Below, piece by piece: positions 19,592 to 33,977 of a stretch of 64,000 nt of DNA. The notes beneath the pieces are model-generated. The model was not told where the DNA came from, searched no databases, and was given only the letters and a program-made list of their open reading frames with translations. Each line of letters begins with the position of its first letter. The stretch's first letter is position 1. The DNA comes from Persicimonas caeni (lineage in GTDB: Bacteria; Myxococcota_A; Bradymonadia; Bradymonadales; Bradymonadaceae): NCBI RefSeq assembly GCF_006517175.1, contig NZ_CP041186.1:1763001-1827000 (forward strand), in the 5' to 3' direction. Made by a program: the position numbers and the translations under genes.

Positions 19592-21398
19592 CGACGTTTT
19601 CCTCGCCTTCTTTCTTCGGCTTTGGCTTGTTGGCGGGTTTCTGACGCGTGCTGGGCGCCGGCTTGTTGACTCGCTGCGGGCGCTTCTCGACCTGCGGCTT
19701 CGGCTCGGGTTTGGGCAGCGCGGCCAGCTCGACAGTTTGCGTCTTGTCCGAGTCGGCGGTCACTTCGAGGCTGGACGTCTCGAAGCCCTCTTTTTCGAAG
19801 CGCAGCGTCATCGGCAACGCGCCCGGCTCGAAAGAGTGGTCGAGCGGCGTCTGTCCGAGAGGCTCGTCACCAGCGTAAACGGTCGCCCCGGAGGGCGTGC
19901 TCTCGATGCTGAATTCGACCGGCGCAGGTAGCACAGGCTCGTCGTTTTCGGCCTCGGCGCCCTCTTCGGCGCCCGCTTCGCCCAGCGCCGGAGCTTGTTC
20001 GTCGTCGTCGACCGCAATAGCCTCCGGCGCGGGAGCTTTCGCCTCTTCGCCTTCGACCGCGGTCTGGCTTCCCAACTCGATGGGGGCCTGCTCGCCGTCG
20101 GACGAGCTCGTCGCGAAATACGCGGCGCCCGCGCCGGCGGCCAACACGACGGCAGCGACGACAACCCACAGCGCCTTGCCTTTGCTCTTTTCGTCGGTGG
20201 CCGCCGTGCCGGGCATCGTGTCTTGGATATAATTCGGCGCGCGCAGCTCCGGCTCCGGAGTGGGGCTCTTGGGCGACGGGAACGGCGTGACGAGCGTGGC
20301 GTCATTCTCGATGTCGTGGGCCGGCGGCTGGCCGAGCGCCGGCGAGGAATGCTCACCGGTCGGCGGCGTCTGATTGGCCTGCGGCAGACTGCTGCTCGAA
20401 TCCTGCTGGTGGCTCGGCGAGTGGGTCGGCAGCTCGGCGGTCGGCGGCTTGCTTCCGGGGAACGCGCCCGACTGGGGGCGGAGTAACTCGCCGACCTGCG
20501 TGGGACGTAGCCGCAAGTCAGCGGGAAGCCGGTCGACGATCGCCTCGAGCGCCTCGAACATCTGGTCGGCGTTCTGGTAGCGCTGGGCGGGCTCTTTGTG
20601 CGTCGCCCGAAGGATGACCTCGCCGAGCGGCGTCGCCGCGATCCGGCGGGGCACCTGTACGTGGCGCTGCATCTGCATCATCAACGTCTGCGCGGTCGTC
20701 GTGCCGCTGAAGGCGCGCCGGCCGGTGAGCATCTCGAGCAAGATCAGCCCGACGGCGTACACGTCGGCAGCCTTTTGAGGCGTGGGATCGTGCAGGTACT
20801 CGGGGGCGACGTAGGCGGCGGTGCCGCAGATCGAGCCGGTCGCCGTCAGGTCCGAGCCGCCCTCCTCGAGGGATTTGGCGATGCCGAAATCGAGGATTTT
20901 GACCTGGTCTTGGCCGCGGCGGTCCTGGGTGAGAAAGATATTGCTCGGCTTGAGGTCGCGGTGGACGAAATCCTGCTCGTGCGCTTCGCCGAGCCCGTCG
21001 AGCACCTGCATGGTGACTTCGACGGCGCGGCCGAGCGGCAGCGGCCCCTCCTGCGCGATGACCTCTTTGAGGTCGGCGCCCTCCAACAGCTCCATGACCA
21101 CGTAGATCAGCCCGTTTTCGGCCTCTCCGAAGTCGTACAGGCGGATGGTGTTGGGGTGGTTGAGCATCTGGGCCAGGCGCACCTCGCGCTCGAAGCGAGC
21201 CACGACGTGGTCTTCCTGGGCGATATGCGGGTGCAAGATCTTGATGGCGACCTCGCGCCCCATGCGCAGGTGTTTGGCGCGCAAAATGACGCCCATGCCG
21301 CCGGTGGCGAGCACCTGCCTGATCTCGTAGCGCCCCTCGAGGACGTCCCCGACGCGCGGCATTTGAAACCGACCAAGTTGTGTCTGACCAGCACTCAT
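19566..21398 (-). CDS. Transmembrane Ser/Thr protein kinase with extracytoplasmic PEGA domain
   Basis: 610 residues. The cytoplasmic Hanks-type kinase domain covers about 23-290 and all key residues are present: K53 (AIK), catalytic D148 in HRDLKPSN, D170 in DFG, and APE at 198-200. A Pro/Ser-rich linker (about 305-400), one membrane helix (408-430), an acidic linker and a C-terminal PEGA domain (about 494-558) follow, then a Lys/Pro-rich tail. It should phosphorylate Ser/Thr on cytoplasmic targets in response to an envelope cue. The PEGA gene overlaps its end, and paralogous FG-GAP lipoprotein genes lie on both sides. The substrate is unknown. No strong Shine-Dalgarno at the ATG. Confidence 0.92.
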   Translation of the reverse strand: MSAGQTQLGRFQMPRVGDVLEGRYEIRQVLATGGMGVILRAKHLRMGREVAIKILHPHIAQEDHVVARFEREVRLAQMLNHPNTIRLYDFGEAENGLIYVVMELLEGADLKEVIAQEGPLPLGRAVEVTMQVLDGLGEAHEQDFVHRDLKPSNIFLTQDRRGQDQVKILDFGIAKSLEEGGSDLTATGSICGTAAYVAPEYLHDPTPQKAADVYAVGLILLEMLTGRRAFSGTTTAQTLMMQMQRHVQVPRRIAATPLGEVILRATHKEPAQRYQNADQMFEALEAIVDRLPADLRLRPTQVGELLRPQSGAFPGSKPPTAELPTHSPSHQQDSSSSLPQANQTPPTGEHSSPALGQPPAHDIENDATLVTPFPSPKSPTPEPELRAPNYIQDTMPGTAATDEKSKGKALWVVVAAVVLAAGAGAAYFATSSSDGEQAPIELGSQTAVEGEEAKAPAPEAIAVDDDEQAPALGEAGAEEGAEAENDEPVLPAPVEFSIESTPSGATVYAGDEPLGQTPLDHSFEPGALPMTLRFEKEGFETSSLEVTADSDKTQTVELAALPKPEPKPQVEKRPQRVNKPAPSTRQKPANKPKPKKEGEENVDEFLDEYL

Positions 21399-21581
21399 GG
21401 GCTCGCCGAGGTGCGGGCGACCGGCGCTGTCCGAGCGCGTGGGGCCGCCGTGGAAGAGGCGTCAACTTTCAAACTGCAAGCGAGGCTAGCATATCCGCGC
21501 GTGTGAGGCCAGTTTTGGCGTCGAGCGCCGCCGTATCTAGCCCACCGAGGTGTCTATTTGCCCCACAGCAGTCTCCGCCGT

Positions 21582-23777
21582 TCAAAGGCCGTAGAAGAGA
21601 AAGACCGCGCCGGCGTCTCGGGCGTCGGTGTCGAAGCCGGGCGCGCTCATGAGCAGCTCGGATTGACCGTCGCCATCGAGGTCGCCGGCGGTGGAGACCG
21701 AATAGCCGAGCCGATGGCCGGGGCCGCCGCCCACGAACGCCACGCCGGCCAGGTCGACGGGAAACGCGTTGCCGATCAATTGCTTGGCGTCGCGGTGGCC
21801 GTGGACGACGAAGGCGGCGCCGACTTGCTCCTGGGCGACCTGGTGCTTGTCGGCGCCGAGGAGTACGTCTGCGATGCCGTCGGCGTCGACGTCGCCGGCG
21901 GCGGCGACGCTGATGCCCAGGCGTGATTGTGACTGCGTGCCTTCGATGCGAATGCCCAGCGGGTCGACGTCCTGAGCAGCGCCGGCGCCGGGCAGCGCGG
22001 AGGAGCCGAAGACCACATAGACTGCTCCGACCGTCGCTTGGCCGCTCGCGTCGAGCGCCTGCGGGGCGCCCACCACAAAGTCGCCGATGCCGTCGGCGTC
22101 GACATCGCCCGCGTGAGCGACGGACGCGCCAAACTTTTCGGGTTGGCCGCTCGACGGGCGCAACCGCACGCCGACGTCGGCCAATTGGCCACTCTGAGCG
22201 CCGAGTGAGGCGGAACCGCGCACCAAGTAGACGCCGCCGGTGGCCGTGTTGCTCGACTCGGCGGGCGCGCCCACGAGCAGATCGTCGATGCCGTCGCCGT
22301 CGAGGTCGCCGCCAGACGACAACGCGACACCGGCGGCGTCCGCCGCCGCACCGACCAGGGTCACGTCGGCATCGCCGGGAAGCTGCAGAGCACCGGGCAG
22401 CGAGGGTGCGCCGAAGATGATGTGGATGCGCCCCGTCCCGGCGTTGTGGCCCGGTTCACCGATGACCAAGTCGTCGAAGCCGTCGTCGTTGAGGTCGCCG
22501 GCGGCTGCGACGGCCATGCCCGCCTCGGCGCCCGAGGACTGACCGTTGATTTCGACGTCGGCGTCGGTCGGGAGAGCCTTGCCGGTTCCTCCGCTCCCGC
22601 CTCCGTAGATGAGGTAGGCCGCTCCCTTGTTGTCGATGGTGGGGTTGCCGATGAGCAGGTCGGCCACGCCGTCGCCGTTGACGTCTCCGGGGTGAGCGAG
22701 CGCGCGACCGGTGCTGGTCGAGCCACCGCCGACGAAAAAGGACGTCCACGCCGCGTTCAACTCGAGGGCGCCCGTGGGCTGGGAGGCGCCGTCGAACACA
22801 TAGACGGAGGAGAGAAAGTTGCCGTTGCCCGAGAAACTGAAATAGAAGTGGCCGCTGATGATCGGGTCGGGCACTCCGTCGCCGGTGATATCGGCGCCTC
22901 CGACGACTCGCCAGTTGTAGGCCCTCGGCGAGTCGATGGTCGAGGCCCCGTGGAGGTGGGCGTCGCTGTGGGCCACGCGAAGCTCGGTGTCACACGCGTC
23001 GCCGATGGCGTCGGCGTCGCGGTCGGTCTGCAGCGGATTGTGACGCTGGGGGCAGTTGTCGTCGGCGTTGGCCAGACCGTCGTCGTCGATGTCTGGGTCG
23101 CACAAGTCCCCGACGCCGTCGCCGTCGTGGTCGCCCTGGTCGGGGTTCGCCAACTGCGGGCAATTGTCGGCGCCGTCGTCGACGCCGTCACCATCGTCAT
23201 CGGCGTCGCACAGGTCGCCTTCGCCGTCACCGTCGAGGTCGAGCTGGTCGGGGTTGGCTACCGCCGGGCAATTGTCCTGGGCGTTGGGCAGGTCGTCGTC
23301 ATCGATGTCGTCGTCGCACGCATCGCCGGCGCCGTCATCATCGGTGTCGAGCTGGTCGGGGTTGGCGACCGTGGGACAATTGTCGGAGGCGTCGAGGATG
23401 CCGTCGTCGTCCGGGTCGTGATCGACGACGTCTTCCTGGCAACCGGCGTCGGCGCACGCGTCGACGTCGCCGGCATCGGCATTGGCGTCGAGGCTCACGT
23501 CGGTGCTCGCGTCCGACCCAGCGTCGGCGGACGCACCATCGGCGCCACCGACGTCGCCGGCATCGGCCCCACCTGCGGCCTCGAGGAGGCAGATTTTCGC
23601 CCCGAAGAGCACGCCTCCGGTCGACGCGCATTGGTAGCCGGCCTGACAGTCGGCGTCGGTCTGGCAGCTCTGGCCTTGAGTATCACCTGCGCAACCAGCG
23701 CCCACCAACAGCGCCGCCACAGCGAGCGCGAGCACCGTCCACCACCCCAGCCTTACCGCAACGTGCATGCCCATCAT
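21582..23777 (-). CDS. FG-GAP/thrombospondin-3 lipoprotein (paralogue 2)
   Basis: About 731 residues. A signal peptide ends in the lipobox VGAGC, then the Cys motif [16 protein letters not shown], an Ala/Asp-rich linker, and about five consecutive thrombospondin type-3 repeats ([24 protein letters not shown]). Seven FG-GAP repeats complete a beta-propeller. All these elements bind calcium in known families, so a rigid calcium-dependent surface stalk with a propeller head is predicted. Start choice: three ATGs cluster at 23777, 23774 and 23768; the upstream extension to 24026 lacks signal-peptide character. It differs from paralogue 1 mainly in the longer type-3 stalk. Confidence 0.85.
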   Translation of the reverse strand: MMGMHVAVRLGWWTVLALAVAALLVGAGCAGDTQGQSCQTDADCQAGYQCASTGGVLFGAKICLLEAAGGADAGDVGGADGASADAGSDASTDVSLDANADAGDVDACADAGCQEDVVDHDPDDDGILDASDNCPTVANPDQLDTDDDGAGDACDDDIDDDDLPNAQDNCPAVANPDQLDLDGDGEGDLCDADDDGDGVDDGADNCPQLANPDQGDHDGDGVGDLCDPDIDDDGLANADDNCPQRHNPLQTDRDADAIGDACDTELRVAHSDAHLHGASTIDSPRAYNWRVVGGADITGDGVPDPIISGHFYFSFSGNGNFLSSVYVFDGASQPTGALELNAAWTSFFVGGGSTSTGRALAHPGDVNGDGVADLLIGNPTIDNKGAAYLIYGGGSGGTGKALPTDADVEINGQSSGAEAGMAVAAAGDLNDDGFDDLVIGEPGHNAGTGRIHIIFGAPSLPGALQLPGDADVTLVGAAADAAGVALSSGGDLDGDGIDDLLVGAPAESSNTATGGVYLVRGSASLGAQSGQLADVGVRLRPSSGQPEKFGASVAHAGDVDADGIGDFVVGAPQALDASGQATVGAVYVVFGSSALPGAGAAQDVDPLGIRIEGTQSQSRLGISVAAAGDVDADGIADVLLGADKHQVAQEQVGAAFVVHGHRDAKQLIGNAFPVDLAGVAFVGGGPGHRLGYSVSTAGDLDGDGQSELLMSAPGFDTDARDAGAVFLFYGL

Positions 23778-24149
23778 CACCCAACTCGTGGCGTCTGCGT
23801 CAATTTGATGTGATACGTCACGGTAGCACTGCAGCGCGCAGACGGTCAAATTTGCCCCACACCCGAGCCCCCTCGCACGGGTGTCCGACACGATCGGGGC
23901 CCTGCCGCGCAATAATTTCGCCCACGTCCACCCCGCCTGCAAAATTTGCAGGAAGACTGCGCCCTCCTCAGCCGTCATACCCTTGGCCAGGGGGTGACCC
24001 GCGTCGATTTTCAAAAAAATCGGCAAAATATGCGGATTGGATCCTAAATTGCACCCAAGTCACGGCAGAGGCGTCTTTGCCCCGGCGTAGTCGGACGCTC
24101 GCCGCGCGCTCGCCTCGTAGTTCTACCTCTCGTACGTACCACCAAGATC
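23778..24149. other. Divergent promoter region of the FG-GAP gene and N-ATPase operon
   Basis: 372 bases. Contains the 17-bp palindrome at 23936-23952 and a short AT-type hairpin (CGATTTT/AAAATCG) at 24005-24022. No gene is supported. It must hold the promoters of both divergent units. Confidence 0.55.
23936..23952. promoter_or_regulatory. 17-bp palindrome before the N-ATPase operon
   Basis: CCTGCAAA-A-TTTGCAGG has perfect 8-base arms. It lies about 200 bases upstream of the first operon ATG (24150) and about 160 bases from the divergent FG-GAP start, a position suited to controlling either. A regulator-binding role is inference. Confidence 0.45.
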
Positions 24150-26258
<2,109 letters not shown>

Positions 26259-26260
26259 GC

Positions 26261-26557
26261 GTGGACGAGACCGGCCCACATAACGAACGGCTGCCCGACG
26301 AGGTGCGAAAAAAGGTCGAGAAGAAGCTCGACGCACGACGCACCGAAAAGCGCAGTCTCTGGCACGGACTCGGACTCTTCGGCCTCGTTGGCTGGGCCGT
26401 GGCGCTCCCGACGGTCGCCATGGTCGCGCTGGGGGTTTGGCTCGATCGCACGCTCGACGACGACTATTCGTGGACCCTGGCTTTGCTACTGGCCGGGGTA
26501 TTTTTGGGATGTATGAACGCCTGGTACTGGGTGTCCAAAGAGAGCAAGGCAGAATGA
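26261..26557 (+). CDS. atpQ: N-ATPase AtpQ (AtpI-like) subunit
   Basis: 98 residues from a GTG start at 26261, two bases after the atpC stop, with GGAG eight bases upstream. A charged N-terminus (RKKVEKKLDARRTEKR) is followed by two hydrophobic helices (about 40-62 and 67-88), the AtpI/AtpQ architecture. Such proteins assist c-ring assembly or membrane insertion. The stop overlaps the next ATG (ATGA). Confidence 0.82.
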   Translation: MDETGPHNERLPDEVRKKVEKKLDARRTEKRSLWHGLGLFGLVGWAVALPTVAMVALGVWLDRTLDDDYSWTLALLLAGVFLGCMNAWYWVSKESKAE

Positions 26558-26826
26558 TGACACAGATCTTGATCGGACTCGCAGCCGGCCTGCTGCTCGG
26601 CGCCGCCTATTTCGGCGGCCTCTGGTGGACGGTCAATCGCGTCGTCGAAGACGGCAAAGCGTGGAAGCTCTTGGCGAGTTTCGTAGCACGCGGGGTGCTC
26701 CTCCTCGTGGGATTTTTCGCCGTGTTGCAGGTCGGTCTGGCCGCCCTGGGCGCCGCGCTGGTCGCCTTCTTGGGCGTGCGCATCGCCACCACGCGCAAAA
26801 TGCGCCCCGCCGCTCCGACGACCTAA
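26554..26826 (+). CDS. atpR: N-ATPase AtpR subunit
   Basis: 90 residues and about three hydrophobic segments (residues 4-20, 38-58, 60-75). AtpR is specific to N-type operons; its membrane-embedded arginines are thought to interact with c-subunit carboxylates during assembly. R46 and R76 frame the last hydrophobic part. Starts at an ATGATG pair overlapping the atpQ stop. An apparent paralogue is the first gene of the operon. Confidence 0.82.
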   Translation: MMTQILIGLAAGLLLGAAYFGGLWWTVNRVVEDGKAWKLLASFVARGVLLLVGFFAVLQVGLAALGAALVAFLGVRIATTRKMRPAAPTT

Positions 26827-26844
26827 GCCCCCACCGGCCACCTC

Positions 26845-27546
26845 ATGGAACTCACACCCGACAGCATCGTGTATGCGCGCTGGGGCTTCTTCGAGCTCAA
26901 CGCCACGATTGTGTTCGGCTGGGTAGTCAGCGCGATCTTGGTCGTGGGTTCGTGGTTGATCACGCGCAACCTGTCGCGCGGGGCCGAGATCCCGCGCTGG
27001 CAGAACCTTCTCGAGGTGCTCGTCGACCAGATTCGCACCCAGCTCGCCGAGATCACCCGTGGCAGCGGGACTCGGTATCTGCCGTTTGTGGGGACGCTCT
27101 TCTTGTTCATCGGCATGAGCAACCTGCTGCTCATCGTCCCGTTTTATCAGGCGCCGACCGCGTCGCTGTCGACGACGACGGCGCTGGCGTTGTGCGTCTT
27201 CGTGGCCGTGCCGTTTTACGGCATCGTCCAACGTGGCCTGTGGGGATATCTGAAGAGCTACGCCCAGCCGTCGATCTTCATGCTGCCGTTCAACATCATC
27301 GGCGACTTCTCGCGCACCGTCGCCCTGGCCGTGCGCCTATTCGGCAATATCATGAGCGGCACGCTCATCGCCGCCATCTTGCTGGCGCTGGCCCCGCTCT
27401 TTTTCCCGGTGCTGATGAATGCACTCGGGCTGCTTACTGGAATGATTCAAGCCTATATTTTCGCTGTTTTGGCTGCCGTCTACATCGCGTCGGCCACGCA
27501 GGCTCAACCGTCGGCCGAGGGGCCGCAAGGAACCACCCATGACTGA
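26845..27546 (+). CDS. atpB: N-type ATPase subunit a
   Basis: Ion-channel stator subunit of the membrane sector, 233 residues with about six membrane segments. The essential arginine is R164 within SRTVALAVRLFGN, in the conserved penultimate-helix motif. A WQNLLEVLVDQ segment typical of the family lies around residue 52. Overlaps the start of atpE by eight bases. Confidence 0.93.
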   Translation: MELTPDSIVYARWGFFELNATIVFGWVVSAILVVGSWLITRNLSRGAEIPRWQNLLEVLVDQIRTQLAEITRGSGTRYLPFVGTLFLFIGMSNLLLIVPFYQAPTASLSTTTALALCVFVAVPFYGIVQRGLWGYLKSYAQPSIFMLPFNIIGDFSRTVALAVRLFGNIMSGTLIAAILLALAPLFFPVLMNALGLLTGMIQAYIFAVLAAVYIASATQAQPSAEGPQGTTHD

Positions 27547-27808
27547 AATGAGCACCATCGCGATGGTCTCCATCATCACCGCCGGGCTGACCATGGCGAT
27601 CGGCTCGGTGGGCCCGGCGCTGGGCGAAGCCCGCGCGCTGGCCCAGGCGCTGAGCGCCATCGCCCAGCAACCCGACGAGTCGAACACGATCACGCGCACG
27701 CTCTTCGTGGGCCTGGCGATGGTCGAGTCGACCGCCATCTACTGCTTCGTGGTGGCGATGATTCTGATCTTCGCCAATCCATTCTGGACCGCGGTCGCGG
27801 GCGGATAA
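27539..27808 (+). CDS. atpE: N-type ATPase c subunit
   Basis: 89-residue hairpin of two membrane helices with the polar loop AIAQQPDE. The ion-binding carboxylate is E63 in VESTAIY; a second carboxylate, E30 (GPALGEARA), stands where Na+-type rotors carry glutamine. A Glu-Glu pair is the hallmark of N-type rotors; the characterised Burkholderia example is, as I recall, an unusually large c17 ring. The S64-T65 pair after E63 also occurs in Na+-binding c subunits, so ion choice (H+ or Na+) cannot be settled from sequence. AAGGA precedes the start. Confidence 0.93.
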   Translation: MTEMSTIAMVSIITAGLTMAIGSVGPALGEARALAQALSAIAQQPDESNTITRTLFVGLAMVESTAIYCFVVAMILIFANPFWTAVAGG

Positions 27809-27809
27809 A

Positions 27810-28616
27810 ATGGAAATCGATTGGTTCACAACCGCCGCGCAGGTCGTCAACTTCCTGGTGCTCGTGTGGCTGCTCAAGCGCTTTCTCTACAAGCCCGTCA
27901 TCGACGCGATGGACGCGCGTGAGGAACGCATTGCCGGGCGCCTCGAGCAGGCCGAGAAGCGTGAGGAGGAGGCGTCCGAGGAGGCCCAACACCTCGAGGC
28001 CGAGCGCGATTCGTTCGCCCGCCAACAAAAGGAGCGGATGGATGCGCTCGAGCGTGAGCTCGCCGAGGAGCGAAAGCGCCTGCTCGAGGAGGCGCGCGAG
28101 GAGGTCGCGGCGGCCAAGCAGGAGTGGCTCGACGCCCTCGAGCGCGACCAAGAGGGGCTTCTTCGCGAGTTTCGCCAGCGCGCTGAGACGCGGCTGTTTG
28201 GCATCTTGCGCCACGTGTTGGCCGACGTGGCCGACAGTGACCTCGAGGAGCGCACCATCTCGGTATTTCTCGAGCGGTTTGCCTCCCTCGAGGAGGCCGA
28301 GCGCCTCGCCCTGACGCCGACGGGGCACGACGGCGCCCCGAAGGTGCACGTGCGCACGGCCTTCGAGCTCGACGACGCGCAGCGAGCGCACCTCCGAGAC
28401 GCGCTCAAACGGTCTCTGACACCCGATTTGGAGGTCGATTTCGGCGAAGACGAGGCGTTGATTGCCGGCATCGAACTTCGCCTCGACGGGCGTAAATTCG
28501 GCTGGAGTTTGAGCGATTATCTCGACGGGCTCGAAGAGGAGTTGTGGACCGAGGTGCGCGAGCTCGCGCCGAGCGGCAGCCACAACGACCCCGGCGCGCA
28601 CAGGAGGGTGTCGTGA
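27810..28616 (+). CDS. atpF: N-type ATPase subunit b with delta-like C-terminus
   Basis: 268 residues, about 100 longer than a simple b subunit. One N-terminal membrane helix (about 8-25), a long Glu/Arg-rich coiled coil (33-165), then a globular end (about 175-262). The globular end reads like the C-terminal domain of delta/[19 protein letters not shown], then a strand pair around IELRLDG and [13 protein letters not shown]. No separate delta gene exists in the operon, so this fused part probably anchors the peripheral stalk to alpha. ATPase b-subunit sequences are otherwise poorly conserved. GTGA overlap with atpA. Confidence 0.88.
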   Translation: MEIDWFTTAAQVVNFLVLVWLLKRFLYKPVIDAMDAREERIAGRLEQAEKREEEASEEAQHLEAERDSFARQQKERMDALERELAEERKRLLEEAREEVAAAKQEWLDALERDQEGLLREFRQRAETRLFGILRHVLADVADSDLEERTISVFLERFASLEEAERLALTPTGHDGAPKVHVRTAFELDDAQRAHLRDALKRSLTPDLEVDFGEDEALIAGIELRLDGRKFGWSLSDYLDGLEEELWTEVRELAPSGSHNDPGAHRRVS

Positions 28617-30151
28617 CCGACCACGTCGACAATCCGACGCGTGCGCTTGCGGGAGCGCTCGACCGCACTCTGGCCAGACTCGACCGCGCCGTCGATCGCC
28701 ATCGACCCGGCCTGCGGGTGCGGGAATTCGGCACCGTGCGCTCGGTCGATCACGGCATCGCCAAGGTGAGCGGGCTTCCGCGAGTGGCCTACGAAGAGAT
28801 GGTCACCTTCGAGACCGGCGAGATGGGCTTGGCCCTGGACCTCGGCGAGCACGAGGTGGGGGTGGTCGTACTCGGCGACGACGCCAAGATCCGCGCCGGC
28901 ATCGAGGTCGAACGCACCGGACGGGTGCTGCAGGTGCCGGTCGGAGAGGCGCTGTTGGGACGCGTGGTCAACCCGCTCGGCGAGCCGCTCGATCGACACG
29001 AGCCGGTCCACGCGGCCGCCTTTCGCCCCGTCGAGCGACCCGCGCCCGAAATCCTGGAGCGCGCCCCGGTGACCACGCCGCTGCAGACCGGCATCGTCGC
29101 CGTCGACGCGATGGTCCCCATCGGGCGCGGCCAGCGCGAACTCATCGTCGGCGACCGCCAGACCGGCAAGACCGCTATCGCCATCGACACGATCTTGAAT
29201 CAACGCGACAAGGACGTGCTGTGCGTCTACTGCGCCATCGGCCAGCGAAACGCGTCGGTCGCCCACGCCATCAGCGAGCTCCGCGAGCGCGGCGCGCTCG
29301 ACTACACGGTGGTCGTCGTCGCCGAGTCCGAAGACCCGCCCGGCCTGCAGTTTATCGCCCCATACGCAGCGACCTCCATCGCCGAGTATTTCATGCGGAA
29401 TGGCCGCGACGTGCTCGTGGTCTACGACGACCTGACCCAGCACGCCCGCGCCTACCGTGAAATCTCGCTTCTGATGCGCCGCCCGCCGGGGCGTGAGGCG
29501 TTTCCGGGCGATATTTTCTACCTGCACTCGCGGCTTCTGGAGCGCGCCACGCACCTTCGCGACGAGCACGGCGGCGGCTCGCTGACCGCGCTGCCGATCA
29601 TCGAGACCGAAGCCGAGAATATCTCGGCGTATATCCCGACGAACTTGATCTCGATCACCGACGGGCAGATTTACCTGTCGCCCAAGCTCTTCCACAAAGA
29701 CATCGTCCCGGCCGTCGACGTGGGGCGGTCGGTGTCGCGCGTAGGCGGCAAGACGCAGCTGCCGGCGTTTCGGGCGGTCGCCAGTGAGCTTCGCCTGGCC
29801 TACTCCCAGTTCGAGGAGCTCGAGACGTTCTCGCGCTTCGGCACGCGCCTCGACGAGGATACCCGACGCACCCTCGAGCACGGCCGGCGTGTGCGTGAAG
29901 TGCTCAAGCAGCCCCAGTACCAGCCGCAGAGCGCCGCCGAGCAAGTCATCGTGCTGGTCGCCGCCAGCGAGAATCTTTTCGACGACATCCCCGTCGAAGA
30001 CGTCCAGCACGCTGCCCGCCAGGTCCGCGACACCGTGCCGGGCGAGCTGCCCTACATCGTGCGCAAAATCAAAGCCGGCGAAAAACTCCAACCAGAGGAC
30101 AGAGCCCAAATCATCGACCTCGTCCAAAACATCATCACCCTAAACCCCTAA
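28613..30151 (+). CDS. atpA: N-type ATPase alpha subunit
   Basis: 512 residues from the GTG at 28613, which overlaps the atpF stop and has AGGAGGG upstream. P-loop GDRQTGKT at 180-187; [21 protein letters not shown] is the N-terminal barrel. Alpha forms the non-catalytic nucleotide sites of the F1 hexamer. The last codons and stop (LNP*) are part of a CCCTAAA repeat run that continues into the intergenic space. Confidence 0.95.
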   Translation: MTDHVDNPTRALAGALDRTLARLDRAVDRHRPGLRVREFGTVRSVDHGIAKVSGLPRVAYEEMVTFETGEMGLALDLGEHEVGVVVLGDDAKIRAGIEVERTGRVLQVPVGEALLGRVVNPLGEPLDRHEPVHAAAFRPVERPAPEILERAPVTTPLQTGIVAVDAMVPIGRGQRELIVGDRQTGKTAIAIDTILNQRDKDVLCVYCAIGQRNASVAHAISELRERGALDYTVVVVAESEDPPGLQFIAPYAATSIAEYFMRNGRDVLVVYDDLTQHARAYREISLLMRRPPGREAFPGDIFYLHSRLLERATHLRDEHGGGSLTALPIIETEAENISAYIPTNLISITDGQIYLSPKLFHKDIVPAVDVGRSVSRVGGKTQLPAFRAVASELRLAYSQFEELETFSRFGTRLDEDTRRTLEHGRRVREVLKQPQYQPQSAAEQVIVLVAASENLFDDIPVEDVQHAARQVRDTVPGELPYIVRKIKAGEKLQPEDRAQIIDLVQNIITLNP

Positions 30152-30190
30152 CCCCTAAACTCCTAAACCCCTAAACCCTAGCCCTAGCCC
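30138..30190 (+). repeat. CCCTAAA-type heptamer run between atpA and atpG
   Basis: The stretch from the last atpA codons to the atpG ATG consists of variants CCCTAAA, CCCCTAA, TCCTAAA and CCCTAGC, ending CCTAGCCCATG. It interrupts an operon whose other junctions are overlaps and leaves atpG without a Shine-Dalgarno. A similar run precedes the oxidoreductase at 10244. Confidence 0.7.
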
Positions 30191-31092
30191 ATGCCCAACC
30201 ACCAACAACTCCACGGCCGCATCGAAAGCGCCGACGAGCTCTTGACGGTCGTCAAGACGATGAAGTCGATGGCAGCGGTCAATATCCACCAGTACGAGCA
30301 GGCCGTGCAGGCGCTGGCCGACTACGACCGTACGGTGTTGATGGGGTTGCGGGTGCTGTTGTTCCGCCGCCCGGAGATGGCCGAGCAGGCGCGCGCGGCC
30401 CGCGTGGAGCGCACCGGCGCGGTCGTCTTCGGCTCCGATCAGGGCATGTGCGGGGCGTTCAACGAGCGGGTGGCGAGTTTCACACGCGAAACGCTCCACG
30501 CCGACGGTGACGGTGACAGTGACCGTGTGCGGGTCTTGTCGGTGGGTCACCGGGCGCGTGTGCGCCTCGAGGATGTCGACTTGGCCCCTCGTGTTCACTT
30601 CGACGTGCCAGGCTCTGTGGGCGCGGTCACCGATCTGGTCCACGACCTGCTCGTCGAGCTGTCGCGTTGGCGCGAGGAGGAGGATGTCGACCGGGTGCTC
30701 GTCTTCTATAACCGGCCGGCGGCTTCGGGCGCCTTCGAGCCGGCGGTGCGCCACCTGCTTCCGCTCGACCGGCGCTGGCTCGAGCGGCTGGCAGATTCTG
30801 CCGAAAAATGGCCCACGCGTCAGCTTCCGACCTTTACGATGGACGCTGATTCGTTATTCTCTGCGCTCATCCAAGAGTATTTATTCAGCGCGCTGTACCG
30901 CGCGTGTGCCGACTCGCTGGCCAGCGAGAACGCCAGTCGGCTCACCTCGATGCATGCGGCCCAGCGCAATATCGAAGACCTGCTCGACGAGCTGCGCGCC
31001 GATTATCGGCGTACACGCCAGTCGGCTATCACCGAGGAACTACTCGACATCATCGGGGGCTACGAAGCCCTGAGGGAAAGTGAGGATCATAA

Positions 31093-31096
<4 letters not shown>
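30191..31096 (+). CDS. atpG: N-type ATPase gamma subunit
   Basis: 301-residue central rotor shaft. Both terminal helices are recognisable: QLHGRIESADELLTVVKTMKSMA at the start (the family usually reads R-I-x-S-x-x-x-x-x-KIT-x-AM) and SENASRLTSMHAAQRNIEDLLDEL near the end. SDQGMCGAFN is the conserved strand-loop in the middle. The stop overlaps the next ATG (ATGA), coupling it to the PEP synthase gene. Separated from atpA by a heptamer repeat. Confidence 0.92.
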
Positions 31097-33488
<2,392 letters not shown>

Positions 33489-33492
<4 letters not shown>

Positions 33493-33971
33493 TCGCCATT
33501 CTCCGGCTCGAGCTTCTCGTCGAGCTGCATGTCGACCTGGCGCTTGGTCTGGTTCCACTCTTTTTTGATGCCGGCCAAGCGCTTTTCGAGACCCGAGGGG
33601 AGTTCCTCGGCGGTATCTGCGTCGACTTTGGCGAGGTCATCTTTGAAGATGTCGAGGCGGGTGCGCGCCGACTTCATCTTGGCGATGGTGTCGGGGTCGA
33701 CCTTTTTGTCGGCCCCGACGACGCGATTCTCGTAAGCGAGCAACTCGCGATCGATCTCGCTGACGACGTCACTGGGACTCCCCTCGATGGGTTGGTCGGG
33801 ATTCTCTCCGGGGATCCCCTCGGGTCGGTCGCCCGTCTCCTCACGCGCCTCCTCGATGTTCTCGCTGACCTCGCCGAGATCCTCGTCAGGCGGCTGAGGT
33901 GGGTCGCAGGCAAGAAGGCCGACGACGGTCCAGCAGGCCAACAACAGCAACTTCAGGCTCAGTCGAATCAT
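33489..33971 (-). CDS. Small helical lipoprotein of unknown function
   Basis: 160 residues. Signal peptide and lipobox ending LLAC (about C22), then a Pro/Glu-rich linker and a predicted helical, charged C-terminal half (TIAKMKSARTRLDIFKDDLA). GGGGTGAG lies before the ATG. Stop codon overlaps the ppsA stop from the other strand. No family recognised. Confidence 0.7.
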
Positions 33972-33977
33972 GGCTCA

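Noticed and set aside
24005-24022. Terminator hairpin CGATTTT/AAAATCG
   Set aside because: It lies upstream of both divergent genes, where no transcript is expected to end; kept only as a note in the region entry.
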